A stretch of 64,000 bases of DNA from Planktomarina temperata RCA23 (GCF_000738435.1 NZ_CP003984.1:2170001-2234000), one strand, 5' to 3'. Counted from the first letter of the stretch, positions 28,345-37,768 are shown. A program made the numbers and translations. The notes: a model not told the origin generated them from the sequence alone.

Positions 28345-28787
28345 CCCTTGGGCGCCAGAATATGCCCCATGCGCTGCATCGCCAGACTATAGCCTTGGAC
28401 ACCGAACCCGGCGATCACCCCATCTGCTCTCAACGAGACATAAGACGAATGGCGGAAGCTCTCGCGTTTATGCACATTTGAAATATGCACCTCGAGAACC
28501 GGGCCCTCAAAGGTATGCAAAGCGTCGAGCAAAGCAATCGACGTATGGGTGAAGGCCGCAGGGTTGATGATAATGCCCGCTGAGGTTTGACGGGCCGTGT
28601 GGATCATATCAATCAGCGCACCCTCATGATTGCTTTGCATCAACTCGCAGCGCAGCCCGAATTGCGCCGCCACCGCGGTGCAGGAGTTTGCCACATCGTC
28701 CAATGTGTCATGCCCGTAAATTTCCGGCTGACGTTGTCCCAAAAGGTTCAAATTGGGACCGTTCAAAATTGTGATGAGTTGCGCCAT
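28341..28787 (-). CDS. aroQ: 3-dehydroquinate dehydratase, type II
   Basis: Shikimate-pathway enzyme of 148 residues. The N-terminal [18 protein letters not shown], the NPAAFTHTS loop and [14 protein letters not shown] are the type II active-site blocks. The start at 28787 is preferred over an in-frame extension of 13 residues. Confidence 0.96.
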   Translation of the reverse strand: MAQLITILNGPNLNLLGQRQPEIYGHDTLDDVANSCTAVAAQFGLRCELMQSNHEGALIDMIHTARQTSAGIIINPAAFTHTSIALLDALHTFEGPVLEVHISNVHKRESFRHSSYVSLRADGVIAGFGVQGYSLAMQRMGHILAPKG

Positions 28788-28868
28788 GATCTCAGTTCCA
28801 TCTCGTTTGTCACCCGGCCATGCCACAGTTTTGCGGCAATTGCGACTGTTTCTTGCCCTTCGCTGAAA

Positions 28869-30260
28869 TTATGCAGCCAGCTCGCAGAGCACCTGATAGG
28901 CACATTGCACGTCGTCTTGGGTCACATCAAATTGACCAATCTGGAACCGTACGGCAATCTGCCCATCCACTTGCGTTTGTGTGATATAAATCCGCCCATC
29001 GTCATTGATCCGGTTTACAAAGGCAATTTGCGCCGCATCATCGCAGCCGGCCAATCGAAAGGTGAACAGGGATAAAACCGGCGCAGTCACAATCTCAAAT
29101 TGAGGATGCTGTGACAATTGATCAGCCAAACCCTCAGCCCAAGCCACATGATTGCGCAGCCTCTGGCGCAGGGCCTCAAGCCCGTACGAGCGCAGCAAAA
29201 ACCACAGCTTTAACGCGCGGAACCGCCGCCCGAGGGGCAAAGACCACTCGGAATAATTAATCACCCCGTCACGGCCATGGGTTTTGAGATATTCCGGTTG
29301 AATGGCCAGAGTTTTGACCAGACTTGCAGGATCGGCAAGGAAATGCGCCGAGCAATCAAACTGCGCACCGAGCCATTTATGCGGATTAAACACGAGGGAG
29401 TCCGCGCCCTCAATCCCGGCCCATAGCGCACGAAATTCAGGGCAGATCATGCCCGCGCCGGCCCAAGCCGCATCCACATGGCTGTAAAGGTTAAACTCTT
29501 TGGCCACGCCAAGCACAGCTGTAAGATCATCGCAGGCGCCGGTGCCTGTGCCGCCGGTGCAGGCGATCACCCCCGCCGGCAAATATCCCGCCGCAATATC
29601 GGCCTCAATCGCTGCCCGAAGCGCCACCGGATCCATGCCGCGGCGGATGCCGCCAATGGGGATGCGCACGAGATTGTCTTGACCAATTCCCGCCACCCAT
29701 ATGGCGCGATCTACCGATGTGTGAACCTCTGCCGAACAATAGATACGCAGCCGCGGCCCGCCCGATAGCCCAGAGCGATTGCCCTGCCAATTCAGCGCCC
29801 GCTCGCGCATGGTCAGCACCGCCGCCAATGTCGCCGAGGAGGCCGAATCTTGAATGACACCAGAAAACCCTGAGGGAAGACCAATGGCTTGGCGCAACCA
29901 ATCGAGCATCACGGTTTCCATCTCCGTCGCCGCCGGTGAGGTCTGCCAAAGCATACATTGCGCCGCAATGGTTGAGACCAGCATCTCTGCCAGCATAGAC
30001 GGAGGGGCGGCATTGGCTGGGAAATAGGCAAAAAACCTTGGGTGCTGCCAATGGGTCATCCCTGGCATCACCACCCGCTCAAAATCGGCCATGATCTCTT
30101 CCATGGACTGCGGCGTCTCCGGGGCGCTGTGCTCTAAAAGAGCGGCCACATCCCCCGGCGCCGTTTGCGCGCGCACCGGGCGGTCGCGTAGATTTTTATG
30201 GTAATCTGCGGCCCATTGAGAAATTTTTGCACCCCAGTCAGAGAATTCATCCCAGTGCAT
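28869..30260 (-). CDS. Group II PLP-dependent amino-acid decarboxylase (aromatic-L-amino-acid type)
   Basis: Decarboxylase of 463 residues with the family N-terminus MTHWQHPRFFAYFPANAAPPSMLAEML and the PLP Lys in FNPHKWLGAQFDC. His in HVDAAWAGAGMICPE stacks on the cofactor. The sequence is closest in pattern to DOPA/tryptophan/phenylalanine decarboxylases. If phenylalanine is used, phenylethylamine would feed the neighbouring phenylacetate pathway, but an amine oxidase is not seen here (inference). AAGGGG precedes the ATG at 30260. Confidence 0.87.
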   Translation of the reverse strand: MHWDEFSDWGAKISQWAADYHKNLRDRPVRAQTAPGDVAALLEHSAPETPQSMEEIMADFERVVMPGMTHWQHPRFFAYFPANAAPPSMLAEMLVSTIAAQCMLWQTSPAATEMETVMLDWLRQAIGLPSGFSGVIQDSASSATLAAVLTMRERALNWQGNRSGLSGGPRLRIYCSAEVHTSVDRAIWVAGIGQDNLVRIPIGGIRRGMDPVALRAAIEADIAAGYLPAGVIACTGGTGTGACDDLTAVLGVAKEFNLYSHVDAAWAGAGMICPEFRALWAGIEGADSLVFNPHKWLGAQFDCSAHFLADPASLVKTLAIQPEYLKTHGRDGVINYSEWSLPLGRRFRALKLWFLLRSYGLEALRQRLRNHVAWAEGLADQLSQHPQFEIVTAPVLSLFTFRLAGCDDAAQIAFVNRINDDGRIYITQTQVDGQIAVRFQIGQFDVTQDDVQCAYQVLCELAA

Positions 30261-30567
30261 TTTCAACCCCTTCTCTTAGCAGCACAGACCCCATACGGGC
30301 GGCCAAAGGCCGATAGAGCCATCGCGGTTTGCGCAAAATACAGCATACCGCTCCGCTCACGGCTCGCAAGCCATAACACGGCAGCGCGCCTTAAATCTAT
30401 ACAGGGCTATGCGTCCCCCTTTGTGCATCGCGCAATTTGACATTGACCCTTGGCGCGCAAAACGCCAGCCTTGCCGTACAGAAGCTCATGCCCATAACGC
30501 CGGCAGTGGATGCACAGCTGCATCCCATGCAAGGCCGCGAGCAGTGCCAGACATCAGGGAGATCCCT
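30261..30567. other. Intergenic region, decarboxylase/SDR
   Basis: Divergent spacer of 307 bp. A continuous reading frame enters the SDR gene from 30409, but its first 53 codons show no domain character. No RNA gene, repeat or strong promoter was recognised. Promoters for both flanking genes must lie here. Confidence 0.5.
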
Positions 30568-31383
30568 TTGGAATTCCAAGGCAAGATAATTATCCTCACC
30601 GGTGCCGCGGGCGGCATTGGCGCGGCTTTGGCCCGTGAATTTGCCCAGCGCGGCGCGCGCTTGGCGCTCTGCGACCTCAATGCCCCCGCGCTGAACGACC
30701 TGGCCCAGGAGTTGGGCGCGCTGCAGATGGTCTGCGATGTGACTGTCGAAAGCCGCATTCAGGCCGTTGTGAAAGAGGTCGAAGTAACCCTTGGCCCGGT
30801 GGATATTTTCTTTTCCAATGCCGGATTCAGCGCAGGCGAGCCAGGTCACGCGGCCTCAGCGCCAGATCGGATTTGGCAGGCCGCCTGGGAGGTGCATGTC
30901 ATGGCGCATGTCTATGCCTGCCGTGCCGTGTTGCCGGCCATGCTGGCGCGTGGCCAGGGCTATCTCGTGCAGATGGCCTCGGCTGCGGGGCTGCTCAACC
31001 AGATTGGCGATGCGGCCTATTCCACCAGCAAACACGCCGCCGTCGGTTTCGCCGAAGCCCTGGCCATTTCCCATGGGCACGAAGGCCTCAAAGTCTCAGT
31101 TGTTTGCCCGCAATATGTCGCCACGCCAATGCTGGGATATGATGATCCCGGCGCGGCCGCCCCTTTGCCAGATGTATTGAGCCCAAAGACCGCAGCCCAG
31201 CGCATAGCAGATGCGATGGAGGAGGAACGCTTTCTGATCCTACCGCATCCGCAAGTCGCCGATTACATGGCCTTCAAAGCGATGGAGCCCGAAAAATGGC
31301 TGGCTGCCATGCGCAAACTGCGCGCGCGACTGATGGCAAAACTTGGCAAGCTTGATTTGGCACAGATGCACAAATGGATGTGA
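30568..31383 (+). CDS. Short-chain dehydrogenase/reductase
   Basis: NAD(P)-dependent oxidoreductase of 271 residues. The Rossmann glycine motif is TGAAGGIGAAL, the catalytic Tyr-Lys is in AYSTSKHAAV, and the preceding Ser is in MASAAG. A TTG start at 30568 fits the fold boundary and has GGGAGA 6 nt upstream. The substrate is unknown. Confidence 0.85.
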   Translation: MEFQGKIIILTGAAGGIGAALAREFAQRGARLALCDLNAPALNDLAQELGALQMVCDVTVESRIQAVVKEVEVTLGPVDIFFSNAGFSAGEPGHAASAPDRIWQAAWEVHVMAHVYACRAVLPAMLARGQGYLVQMASAAGLLNQIGDAAYSTSKHAAVGFAEALAISHGHEGLKVSVVCPQYVATPMLGYDDPGAAAPLPDVLSPKTAAQRIADAMEEERFLILPHPQVADYMAFKAMEPEKWLAAMRKLRARLMAKLGKLDLAQMHKWM

Positions 31384-31402
31384 TCGCCGGATCGCTTCCC
31401 TG

Positions 31403-32389
31403 TCAGAGGGTTTTTTGCATGGTGATTTCCGTCACGCGATCATAACCCGGATGGGCATTGCGCGCGGTCTCAATAAATCCGCATTTGCCGAATATTTTTT
31501 GGTTCTCCACCAGCTCAAGACGCACCTGCAGCTCAAGGCGGGAGAGGCTCATAGAGCGGGCCAATGCCTCACTCGCCGCCAGCAGCGCACGCAACACGCC
31601 CCGGCCACGCAGATCCTCCGAAATGGCAATTTTTCCCAGATACAGCGCATGGGGCAAAGGCGTGGCCAGAAGGCAAGCGGCGACGGGATCGCCCAGAGCC
31701 AAAAGCCAGCTGCCTTTTGCCGCCTCTGCCAGCTTGCTGATGGTCAGCTGATGCATGGAGCTGGGCGGATCAATCCGTCCAGTCATATAGGCAAAGGAGG
31801 TTTGAATAAGCGTGAGCACCTGCGCCAAAGCCACGGTATCGCTGGCCTCCACGCGCCGCACCGCAGAGTGCAAATCGGCCTGCCCAATCATGCGCTGGTA
31901 AATCGCTGTTCCATGCCATTGGTCAAATTTGCGCCCAACCTCCTGCAAGCTTCCCACATGGGCAAAGCCACAGCGTTCGTGCAACTGCGCACTCTGCGGA
32001 TTTGGCAAGGTGACAATGGCCACCGCCGTATGAAACCCGCGGGCGGCCAAATGTGCAAAGAGCATCCGATAGAGCGCCTGGGCAAGGCCGCGACCCTGTC
32101 CCTCGGGCGCCACGTAAACACTGACCTCTGCGGTGCGGTCATAGGCCGGACGGGAACGATAGGGGCTGGCATAGGCAAAGCCTAAAATTCCCGCATCTGA
32201 CTGCGCCACAAAGTAGCCATGGCTGGCAAGGTTGCTGGCTATGCGCTCAGCCATGGTCTCCACACTGGGTGGAACGGTTTCAAAAGAAATGGAAGTCTCT
32301 TGCACGAAAGGCGCATAAATCGCCCGAATATCAGCTGCATCCTCTGGCCGGGCCGCACGAATGGTGACATCTCCCTGCGGTGTAGACAT
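31403..32389 (-). CDS. Tandem GNAT acetyltransferase (two domains)
   Basis: A 328-residue protein with two GNAT folds. The first (about 1-170) has the phosphinothricin-acetyltransferase-like pattern IRAARPEDAADIRAIYAPFV, the acetyl-CoA loop APEGQGRGLAQAL and CGFAHVGSLQEVGRKF. The second (about 180-328) has the loop SEDLRGRGVLRAL and KCGFIETARNAHPGYD. Each domain alone is of usual GNAT length, so this is a fusion. Acceptors are unknown. Confidence 0.85.
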   Translation of the reverse strand: MSTPQGDVTIRAARPEDAADIRAIYAPFVQETSISFETVPPSVETMAERIASNLASHGYFVAQSDAGILGFAYASPYRSRPAYDRTAEVSVYVAPEGQGRGLAQALYRMLFAHLAARGFHTAVAIVTLPNPQSAQLHERCGFAHVGSLQEVGRKFDQWHGTAIYQRMIGQADLHSAVRRVEASDTVALAQVLTLIQTSFAYMTGRIDPPSSMHQLTISKLAEAAKGSWLLALGDPVAACLLATPLPHALYLGKIAISEDLRGRGVLRALLAASEALARSMSLSRLELQVRLELVENQKIFGKCGFIETARNAHPGYDRVTEITMQKTL

Positions 32390-32454
32390 CTCGGTGGCAC
32401 CTCAACCAGTATGTGGACTCGGAGCGCCGATGCTGTTGCGCAACACCCCCCGCA

Positions 32455-32793
32455 TTAGAACAATCGCCCGCCAATAGGCACATCCTGATCTGGCCGCATC
32501 AACACCACTTTGCCCGCCTCATCCGGCACACCCAGCACCAAAATCTCAGACATCACCTTACCAATCTGGCGCGGCGGAAAGTTCACCACGGCCAGAACCT
32601 GGGTTCCAACCAACGCTTCGGGCGTATAATGATCGGCCAGCTGCGCGGAAGATTTCTTAATCCCAAGATCGCCGCCAAAATCCACCCAAAGCTTGATGGC
32701 TGGCACGCGGGCCTCGGGATAGGGTTCGGCTTGAGTGACATGGCCAATGCGAATATCAAGCTTGGCAAAATCCGCATAGGTGATCTCAGCCAT
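32455..32793 (-). CDS. csaA: tRNA-binding (CsaA-like) protein
   Basis: OB-fold protein of 112 residues related to CsaA/EMAP-II domains, proposed to act as a chaperone or tRNA-binding factor. Landmarks are FAKLDIRIGHVTQAEPYPEARVPAIKLWVDFG and AVVNFPPRQIGKVMSEILVLGV. Its start overlaps the proC end by 8 bp. Confidence 0.9.
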   Translation of the reverse strand: MAEITYADFAKLDIRIGHVTQAEPYPEARVPAIKLWVDFGGDLGIKKSSAQLADHYTPEALVGTQVLAVVNFPPRQIGKVMSEILVLGVPDEAGKVVLMRPDQDVPIGGRLF

Positions 32794-33601
32794 TTGACAG
32801 CTCCTGCGATCGTTGGCTGGCAGCGGCCACGGCTTGATCCAAAAGTTGCGGCAATCCAGACTCGTTGCGCATCAAGATCTCAAGCGCCGCTTGGGTCGTG
32901 CCATTGGGGCTGGTGACGTTGACCCTAAGTTGCTCGGCGCTCTCACCAGAGTGAATGGCCAAAGCCCCTGCCCCCGCCACAGTGGCCTGCGCAAGCTGCA
33001 TCGCCATATCCTCTGGCAGCCCTTGGTTTACACCCGCCGCAGCCAAAGCCTCGATCATTAAAAATACATAGGCCGGGCCAGAGCCAGACAGACCCGTCAC
33101 CGCATCCATTTGTTGCTCATTTTGCAACACAAGCGTTTGACCCACGGCCGCCATCAGGCTTTGCGCCTCTGCAACGTCTTTTTCCGTGGCTCGTCCATTG
33201 CCGATGAGCGCTGTTATTCCTTGTCCAATGGCCGCCGGCGTATTGGGCATGGCGCGCACAATTGGCGTGGATTTGCCCAAAACATCCTCAAAGGCCGAAA
33301 TGGGCGTGCCGGCGGCCACTGAAATAAACAAAGTTGTCGCCGAACCAAACCGCTGCAATCGCGGCAGAGCTTCCCCCATCATCTGGGGTTTGACCGCCAC
33401 CAAAACCGCGGCGGGGTCGTCGGGCAGCATTTCATTGACCCGCACGCCAATTGACAAAAGCCAATCACTGGGTTTCGGATCCAAGATCCAAACAGATTTA
33501 GGATCCATCCCCTGTTCGAGCCAACCGCTCAAGAGGGCCGACCCCATTTTTCCGCAGCCAAGCAGCACCAAGCCACGTTTTAAAATATTATTTGAGAACA
33601 T
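32786..33601 (-). CDS. proC: Pyrroline-5-carboxylate reductase
   Basis: Final enzyme of proline synthesis, 271 residues. The NADPH-binding loop is LLGCGKMGSALLSGWL, and the C-terminal signature region is VTGLSGSGPAYVFLMIEAL with VTSPNGTTQAALEIL. It lies between ybjN and csaA in a leftward operon. Confidence 0.95.
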   Translation of the reverse strand: MFSNNILKRGLVLLGCGKMGSALLSGWLEQGMDPKSVWILDPKPSDWLLSIGVRVNEMLPDDPAAVLVAVKPQMMGEALPRLQRFGSATTLFISVAAGTPISAFEDVLGKSTPIVRAMPNTPAAIGQGITALIGNGRATEKDVAEAQSLMAAVGQTLVLQNEQQMDAVTGLSGSGPAYVFLMIEALAAAGVNQGLPEDMAMQLAQATVAGAGALAIHSGESAEQLRVNVTSPNGTTQAALEILMRNESGLPQLLDQAVAAASQRSQELSNG

Positions 33602-33634
33602 CTCTAAACCCGTATTCGCCTTTCACCGCAGATC

Positions 33635-34138
33635 CTACGCGTGGCCGTGAGCCTCTGCAATGGCCACTTTCAGTGCTGTCTCAAGGTCTTTTTCGCCCCA
33701 TGTGACCATTTGAAAGGCTGGGTAATAGCGCTCAGCGGACATGACGGCGGCAGAAATCATTGTATCAATCTGATCGGGTGTCGCCATTTGGGCGTTGGAA
33801 AGGATCAACCCATAGCGATAAGCCATCAACCGCTCCGCGCCCCAATAGGTGAAACTGCCAGCCCAGCACATATCATTGACCGCATTGAGCGCCTCATAGA
33901 GCGCGGGCATCCGATGGGCCGGCGGGTCCATCTCGAAGCTACAGATCAAACGTAGAGTTTGATCGGCTTCACACCACGCCAGAGTGATGGAATAGCTGCG
34001 CCATTGTCCGGCCATCTCCATTGAGATTTGATCATCCGCAATCCGGTCGAACTGCCATTCTTGATGGGTGGCAATATCTTCCACGATATCTATGGGATGC
34101 AGATCTTCAAAATCATAGGCGTGATTGGACAGTGCCAT
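33635..34138 (-). CDS. YbjN domain-containing protein
   Basis: Cytoplasmic protein of 167 residues, DUF1790/YbjN fold, related to type III secretion chaperone-like folds. Recognisable are DLHPIDIVEDIATHQEWQFDRIADDQISMEM and ALNAVNDMCWAGSFTYW. It precedes proC by 33 bp. The exact function is not known. Confidence 0.85.
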   Translation of the reverse strand: MALSNHAYDFEDLHPIDIVEDIATHQEWQFDRIADDQISMEMAGQWRSYSITLAWCEADQTLRLICSFEMDPPAHRMPALYEALNAVNDMCWAGSFTYWGAERLMAYRYGLILSNAQMATPDQIDTMISAAVMSAERYYPAFQMVTWGEKDLETALKVAIAEAHGHA

Positions 34139-34267
34139 AAAGAACCCCTTTCCGGGTCAAAAACTCCGATCCGGCAGCTCCACAACCTCTTGTACACTCC
34201 CCAAGATTTTGCGGTCATCGAATACCTCTATACAATCTATGGTGTCCTTTGACCGGGATTCTGTCGA

Positions 34268-34305
34268 GTCATTTATCTGGGGATAAGTCATTTATCTGTG
34301 GACAA
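34268..34305. repeat. 19-bp tandem repeat with DnaA-box-like ends
   Basis: GTCATTTATCTGGGGATAA (34268-34286) is followed directly by GTCATTTATCTGTGGACAA (34287-34305); 17 of 19 positions match. The complements TTATCCCCA and TTGTCCACA resemble weak DnaA boxes. It lies in the spacer between ubiK and ybjN. Confidence 0.6.
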
Positions 34306-34341
34306 GACGGCAAAATCACCACGCCGCAGCCGCAAAACCAC

Positions 34342-34367
34342 AAAGGCCGCCCCGAGGGACGGCCTTT
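34342..34367 (-). terminator. Terminator downstream of ubiK
   Basis: AAAGGCCG/CGGCCTTT, an 8-bp stem with the loop extended by CCC/GGG pairing, about 60 nt after the ubiK stop. The following T-run is weak on both strands. Confidence 0.6.
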
Positions 34368-34426
34368 TAGCAGCTGAACCAGTCACGCGCCCACGAGATT
34401 CGTGTTGGGCAGTGGCGCGGCTTTGC

Positions 34427-34711
34427 TTAGGGCTTGGGCGCCGCCTTGGATTTCGGAGCCTTTTTCGCAGCGGCCGCTTCTAGCGCCTCAAGCCGCGCGC
34501 TCAAGTCTTCATTTTGCGCCCGCGCTTTTTGCGCCATGGCCCGCACCGCGTCGAACTCTTCACGGGTGACAAAATTGCGATCCGCCAGCCAGCGGTCCAT
34601 GAAGCTTTTCATGGCATTCTCGGCCTCGTCCTTGGCGCCTTGCGCGACACCCATCGCATTGGTCATGATTTGGCTCATATCATCCATGAACTTATTCTTG
34701 CTTTGCATCAT
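34427..34711 (-). CDS. ubiK: Ubiquinone biosynthesis accessory factor UbiK family (BMFP domain)
   Basis: Small coiled-coil protein of 94 residues. The amphipathic N-terminus and the block VTREEFDAVRAMAQKARAQNEDLSARLEALEA match the BMFP/YqiC family. An Ala-Lys-Pro-rich tail (KKAPKSKAAPKP) ends it. It is divergent from lgt. Confidence 0.88.
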   Translation of the reverse strand: MMQSKNKFMDDMSQIMTNAMGVAQGAKDEAENAMKSFMDRWLADRNFVTREEFDAVRAMAQKARAQNEDLSARLEALEAAAAKKAPKSKAAPKP

Positions 34712-34810
34712 CTGTCTCCTTGGCGGCGATAAGTCGCTTTGGTCTTATATGGGGGCTAATATCGCGGAACTCAAGGTTGACTTACAGCGCCGCTCTGGGA
34801 ATGAAGGGTT

Positions 34811-35740
34811 ATGATCGCTTCGATTCCCTTTCCTGATGTCTCGCCCACCCTCTTTTCGGTGGACATACCGCTCTGGCAGTTTTCACTGGCTGGCATGGAT
34901 TTTAGCTTGGGTGGGTTTGAACTCGCCCTGCGCTGGTATGCTCTGGCCTATATCGCGGGTATTTTGCTTGCCTCTTGGATCATGCGCCGCGCCCTGCGCC
35001 GGCCTGCGCTCTGGCCGCAAGATCGGCCAGCTTTCAGCGAAGCAAACCTGGATGATCTCATCACCTGGTTAATCTTTGGCATCATCATCGGGGGGCGATT
35101 GGGCTATGTGCTGTTCTACAACCCCAGCTATTACCTCGCCAACCCCGCGGCAGCCCTCCGAATTTTTGACGGGGGCATGTCCTTTCATGGCGGTTTTCTG
35201 GGCGTTGTCGCGGCCGGATTGCTGTTTTGCCGCAAGCATAAGATCGCACTGCTAAAAGCCTCGGATGTGATGGCGGCCTCTGCTCCGGCGGGCCTGCTCT
35301 TTGGCCGGCTGGCCAATTTCATCAATGCCGAGCTCTGGGGCAGAGAGACCACCCTGCCTTGGGGGGTGATCTTTCCGGGCGAGGACGCTCAAACATGTGT
35401 TCAGGCGGCCGCCGGCCTTTGTGCGCGCCACCCCTCGCAGCTCTATGAGGCCTTGGGTGAAGGGCTTATCCTGGGCGCGCTTTTGCTTTATCTTCTGTTT
35501 CGCACAGGGGCATTGCGCCGCAGCGGTCTGTTAACCGGGATCTTTTTGATCGGATATGGTCTTACGCGGTTCATGGTCGAATGGGTGCGCCAACCAGATG
35601 CGCAGTTTCAAACCTTGGACAACCCGATTGGCTACGCCTTGCAACTGGGTCCGACCGGTCTGACCATGGGACAAATTCTAACCCTGCCGATGCTTCTGGC
35701 TGGGCTATGGTTGATCCAAAAGGCACGCGCCCGGCCATGA
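34811..35740 (+). CDS. lgt: Phosphatidylglycerol-prolipoprotein diacylglyceryl transferase
   Basis: Integral membrane enzyme of 309 residues that adds diacylglycerol to the lipobox Cys of prolipoproteins. The key motifs are GGMSFHGGFLGV and GRLANFINAELWGRETTLPWGVIFP with the conserved catalytic-region Arg and Glu. About seven hydrophobic segments are visible. It is first of lgt-midA-pgeF, with 4-bp overlaps. Confidence 0.96.
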   Translation: MIASIPFPDVSPTLFSVDIPLWQFSLAGMDFSLGGFELALRWYALAYIAGILLASWIMRRALRRPALWPQDRPAFSEANLDDLITWLIFGIIIGGRLGYVLFYNPSYYLANPAAALRIFDGGMSFHGGFLGVVAAGLLFCRKHKIALLKASDVMAASAPAGLLFGRLANFINAELWGRETTLPWGVIFPGEDAQTCVQAAAGLCARHPSQLYEALGEGLILGALLLYLLFRTGALRRSGLLTGIFLIGYGLTRFMVEWVRQPDAQFQTLDNPIGYALQLGPTGLTMGQILTLPMLLAGLWLIQKARARP

Positions 35741-36798
35741 ACGCCTTGGCCGAGACATTGCGCCAACGCATTGGGCAGCACGGCCCATTGACCCTTGCCG
35801 ATTATATGGGGGAGTGCCTGCTCCACCCCAAGCACGGCTATTACACGCAGCAAGAGGCCTTCGGCCGCAGCGGCGATTTCATCACCGCTCCCGAAATAAG
35901 CCAAATGTTCGGGGAAATGATCGGCCTCTGTCTTGGTGCCACATGGCAAGCGCAGGGCGCACCCAGGGATGCTATTGTGGTGGAGTTGGGGCCCGGACGA
36001 GGCACATTGATGCAAGACCTGCGCCGCATTGCGCCGGCTGTACCGGGCTTTGACAGCTTGCCAATCCATATGATCGAAGCCTCGCCAAGATTGCGCCGGC
36101 TCCAATCCGATGCGCTGCCCGGTGTAATCCATCACGCCGAGGCAAGCGGACTGCCACAAGCGCCCCTCTTTCTCATTGCCAATGAGTTTTTTGACGCCCT
36201 GCCCATCCGGCAATTTCGCCGCCACTCGGCGGGCTGGGAAGAGATATTGGTGGGATGCGGCGCCAATGGCCTGTGCTTTGGCAAGGCCGCGCCGCAACCC
36301 TATCATTTTCTCGACCATCGGCTTGAGGATACCGAACCCGGCATGATCGTTGAATATTGCCCCGCGCTCCCGCCCATTGTGGCCGAGCTGTCCCAGCGTA
36401 TCGCCGATCACGGCGGTGCGGCGCTGATCGTTGACTATGGCGATTGGCGCTCTCAAGGCGATACAGTGCAGGCCGTGGGCCATCATCAACCCGCCGATCC
36501 CCTAGCCGCGCCCGGGACCGCAGATCTCACAGCCCATCTGGACTTTGAGGCCCTGTATAACGCGGCCAAGGCCGCAGGGCTGCGCCCGACCCGTTTGACC
36601 ACGCAGGGGGTATTTTTGGAGCGATTGGGACTGACCCAGCGCGCGCAAACCCTGGCCAAATCCCTAAGCGGAGCGGCGCTTGACTCCCACATTGCCGCGC
36701 ATCGCCGCCTCACCCACCCTGACGAGATGGGCGGGCTATTCAAGGTCATGGGCTTTGTGGCAGAGAGCGCGGCTGTACCGCCGGGGCTTGAACCATGA
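35737..36798 (+). CDS. SAM-dependent methyltransferase, MidA/NDUFAF7 family
   Basis: DUF185 protein of 353 residues. Family blocks are GDFITAPEISQMFGEMIGLC, VELGPGRGTLMQDLLR-like VELGPGRGTLMQDLRR, and IANEFFDALPIRQF. The mitochondrial homologue methylates an arginine of a complex I subunit; a similar role is plausible here but unproved. ATG overlaps the lgt stop by 4 bp. Confidence 0.9.
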   Translation: MNALAETLRQRIGQHGPLTLADYMGECLLHPKHGYYTQQEAFGRSGDFITAPEISQMFGEMIGLCLGATWQAQGAPRDAIVVELGPGRGTLMQDLRRIAPAVPGFDSLPIHMIEASPRLRRLQSDALPGVIHHAEASGLPQAPLFLIANEFFDALPIRQFRRHSAGWEEILVGCGANGLCFGKAAPQPYHFLDHRLEDTEPGMIVEYCPALPPIVAELSQRIADHGGAALIVDYGDWRSQGDTVQAVGHHQPADPLAAPGTADLTAHLDFEALYNAAKAAGLRPTRLTTQGVFLERLGLTQRAQTLAKSLSGAALDSHIAAHRRLTHPDEMGGLFKVMGFVAESAAVPPGLEP

Positions 36799-37550
36799 CG
36801 CTCACCCCCCTCACGTCTGACCTTCTGTCGGAGGTGTCACATGGGTTTTTCACCCGGATGGGCGGCAGCTCAACGGGTATTTATCATGGGTTGAATTGCG
36901 GCAAAGGCTCGGGTGACAGGCCTGACGCGGTCCAGAGCAATCGCGCAGCGGTTGCGGATTTTTTTGGACGGCCAGCCGATCGCTTGCAATCGGTGCATCA
37001 AACTCATTCAGCGCAGGTGCAGATCCTAACCGCTCCGCTCACCGCTGCGCCCAAAGCCGATGCCATGGTGACCGCGACTGCGGGCGTGATCTTGGGGGTT
37101 CTTACGGCCGATTGCCAGCCTGTGTTGTTTCATGACGCGAAAGCCCGCGTCATTGGCGCCGCCCATGCGGGCTATAAGGGCGCCAAATTGGGGATTTTGC
37201 AAAATACCCTCGCGGCTATGGAGACCTTGGGCGCCCAGCGACAAGATATTTGCGCGGTCATCGGACCCTGCATCAGTCAAAGGGCCTATGAGGTTGGACC
37301 GGAATTTCTTGAAGAGATCTGCCACGACGCCCCAGACGCCCTGCGCTTTTTCGCTCAGGGCAGGGGCGATCGTTATCAGTTCGATCTGCCAAGCTACAGT
37401 TTGGACCAGCTGCGCGCAGCCGGGATCAAGGAGGCGGCATGGACGGGCCATTGCACCTATAGCGCGCCGGATCAGTTTTACTCTTATCGCCGCTCGGTGC
37501 ACGAGCACCAGCCCGACTATGGCCGGCTGATCTCTTGTATTTGCCTGTAA
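36795..37550 (+). CDS. pgeF: Peptidoglycan editing factor (YfiH/laccase-domain family)
   Basis: 251-residue protein with the zinc/copper-site signature: His in QSVHQTHSAQV, Cys in VLTADCQPVLFHD, and His in GAAHAGYKGAKLGI. PgeF prevents wrong amino-acid incorporation into peptidoglycan precursors; older names are polyphenol oxidase or purine nucleoside phosphorylase. ATG overlaps the methyltransferase stop. Confidence 0.92.
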   Translation: MTLTPLTSDLLSEVSHGFFTRMGGSSTGIYHGLNCGKGSGDRPDAVQSNRAAVADFFGRPADRLQSVHQTHSAQVQILTAPLTAAPKADAMVTATAGVILGVLTADCQPVLFHDAKARVIGAAHAGYKGAKLGILQNTLAAMETLGAQRQDICAVIGPCISQRAYEVGPEFLEEICHDAPDALRFFAQGRGDRYQFDLPSYSLDQLRAAGIKEAAWTGHCTYSAPDQFYSYRRSVHEHQPDYGRLISCICL

Positions 37551-37556
37551 CGTCCT

Positions 37557-37646
37557 AAGACCTCTGCATAACGCCATTACACCACAAAATGAGGGCAGCA
37601 ACTGCCGGGGCGCAGGCAGGCGCTGCCCGGTGTTGCCACCGGGCAA
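37557..37646 (-). repeat. Palindromic intergenic element, copy C
   Basis: Begins 6 bp after the pgeF stop with AAGACCTCTGCATAACGCC, contains GGGCAGC and GGCGCAGGCAGGCGCTG stem segments, and ends with hairpin 1 at 37625-37644 (GCCCGGTG-TTGC-CACCGGGC). It is in opposite orientation to copies A and B. It separates housekeeping pgeF from the accessory TIR gene. Confidence 0.75.
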
Positions 37647-37768
37647 TGCACGGCAGTTTTGAGTCCAAATTTTTGGTGCTGCGGACTTCTCCATTGGCAA
37701 CCGGGGCATTTGGCAAGAAATATTCCACACACCTCCGATTTCTCAATCTTAATGCTGTCAAAATCAGT

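Noticed and set aside
34139-34426. Replication origin
   Set aside because: Only two weak DnaA-box-like words and no origin-linked genes such as dnaA, hemE or parAB.
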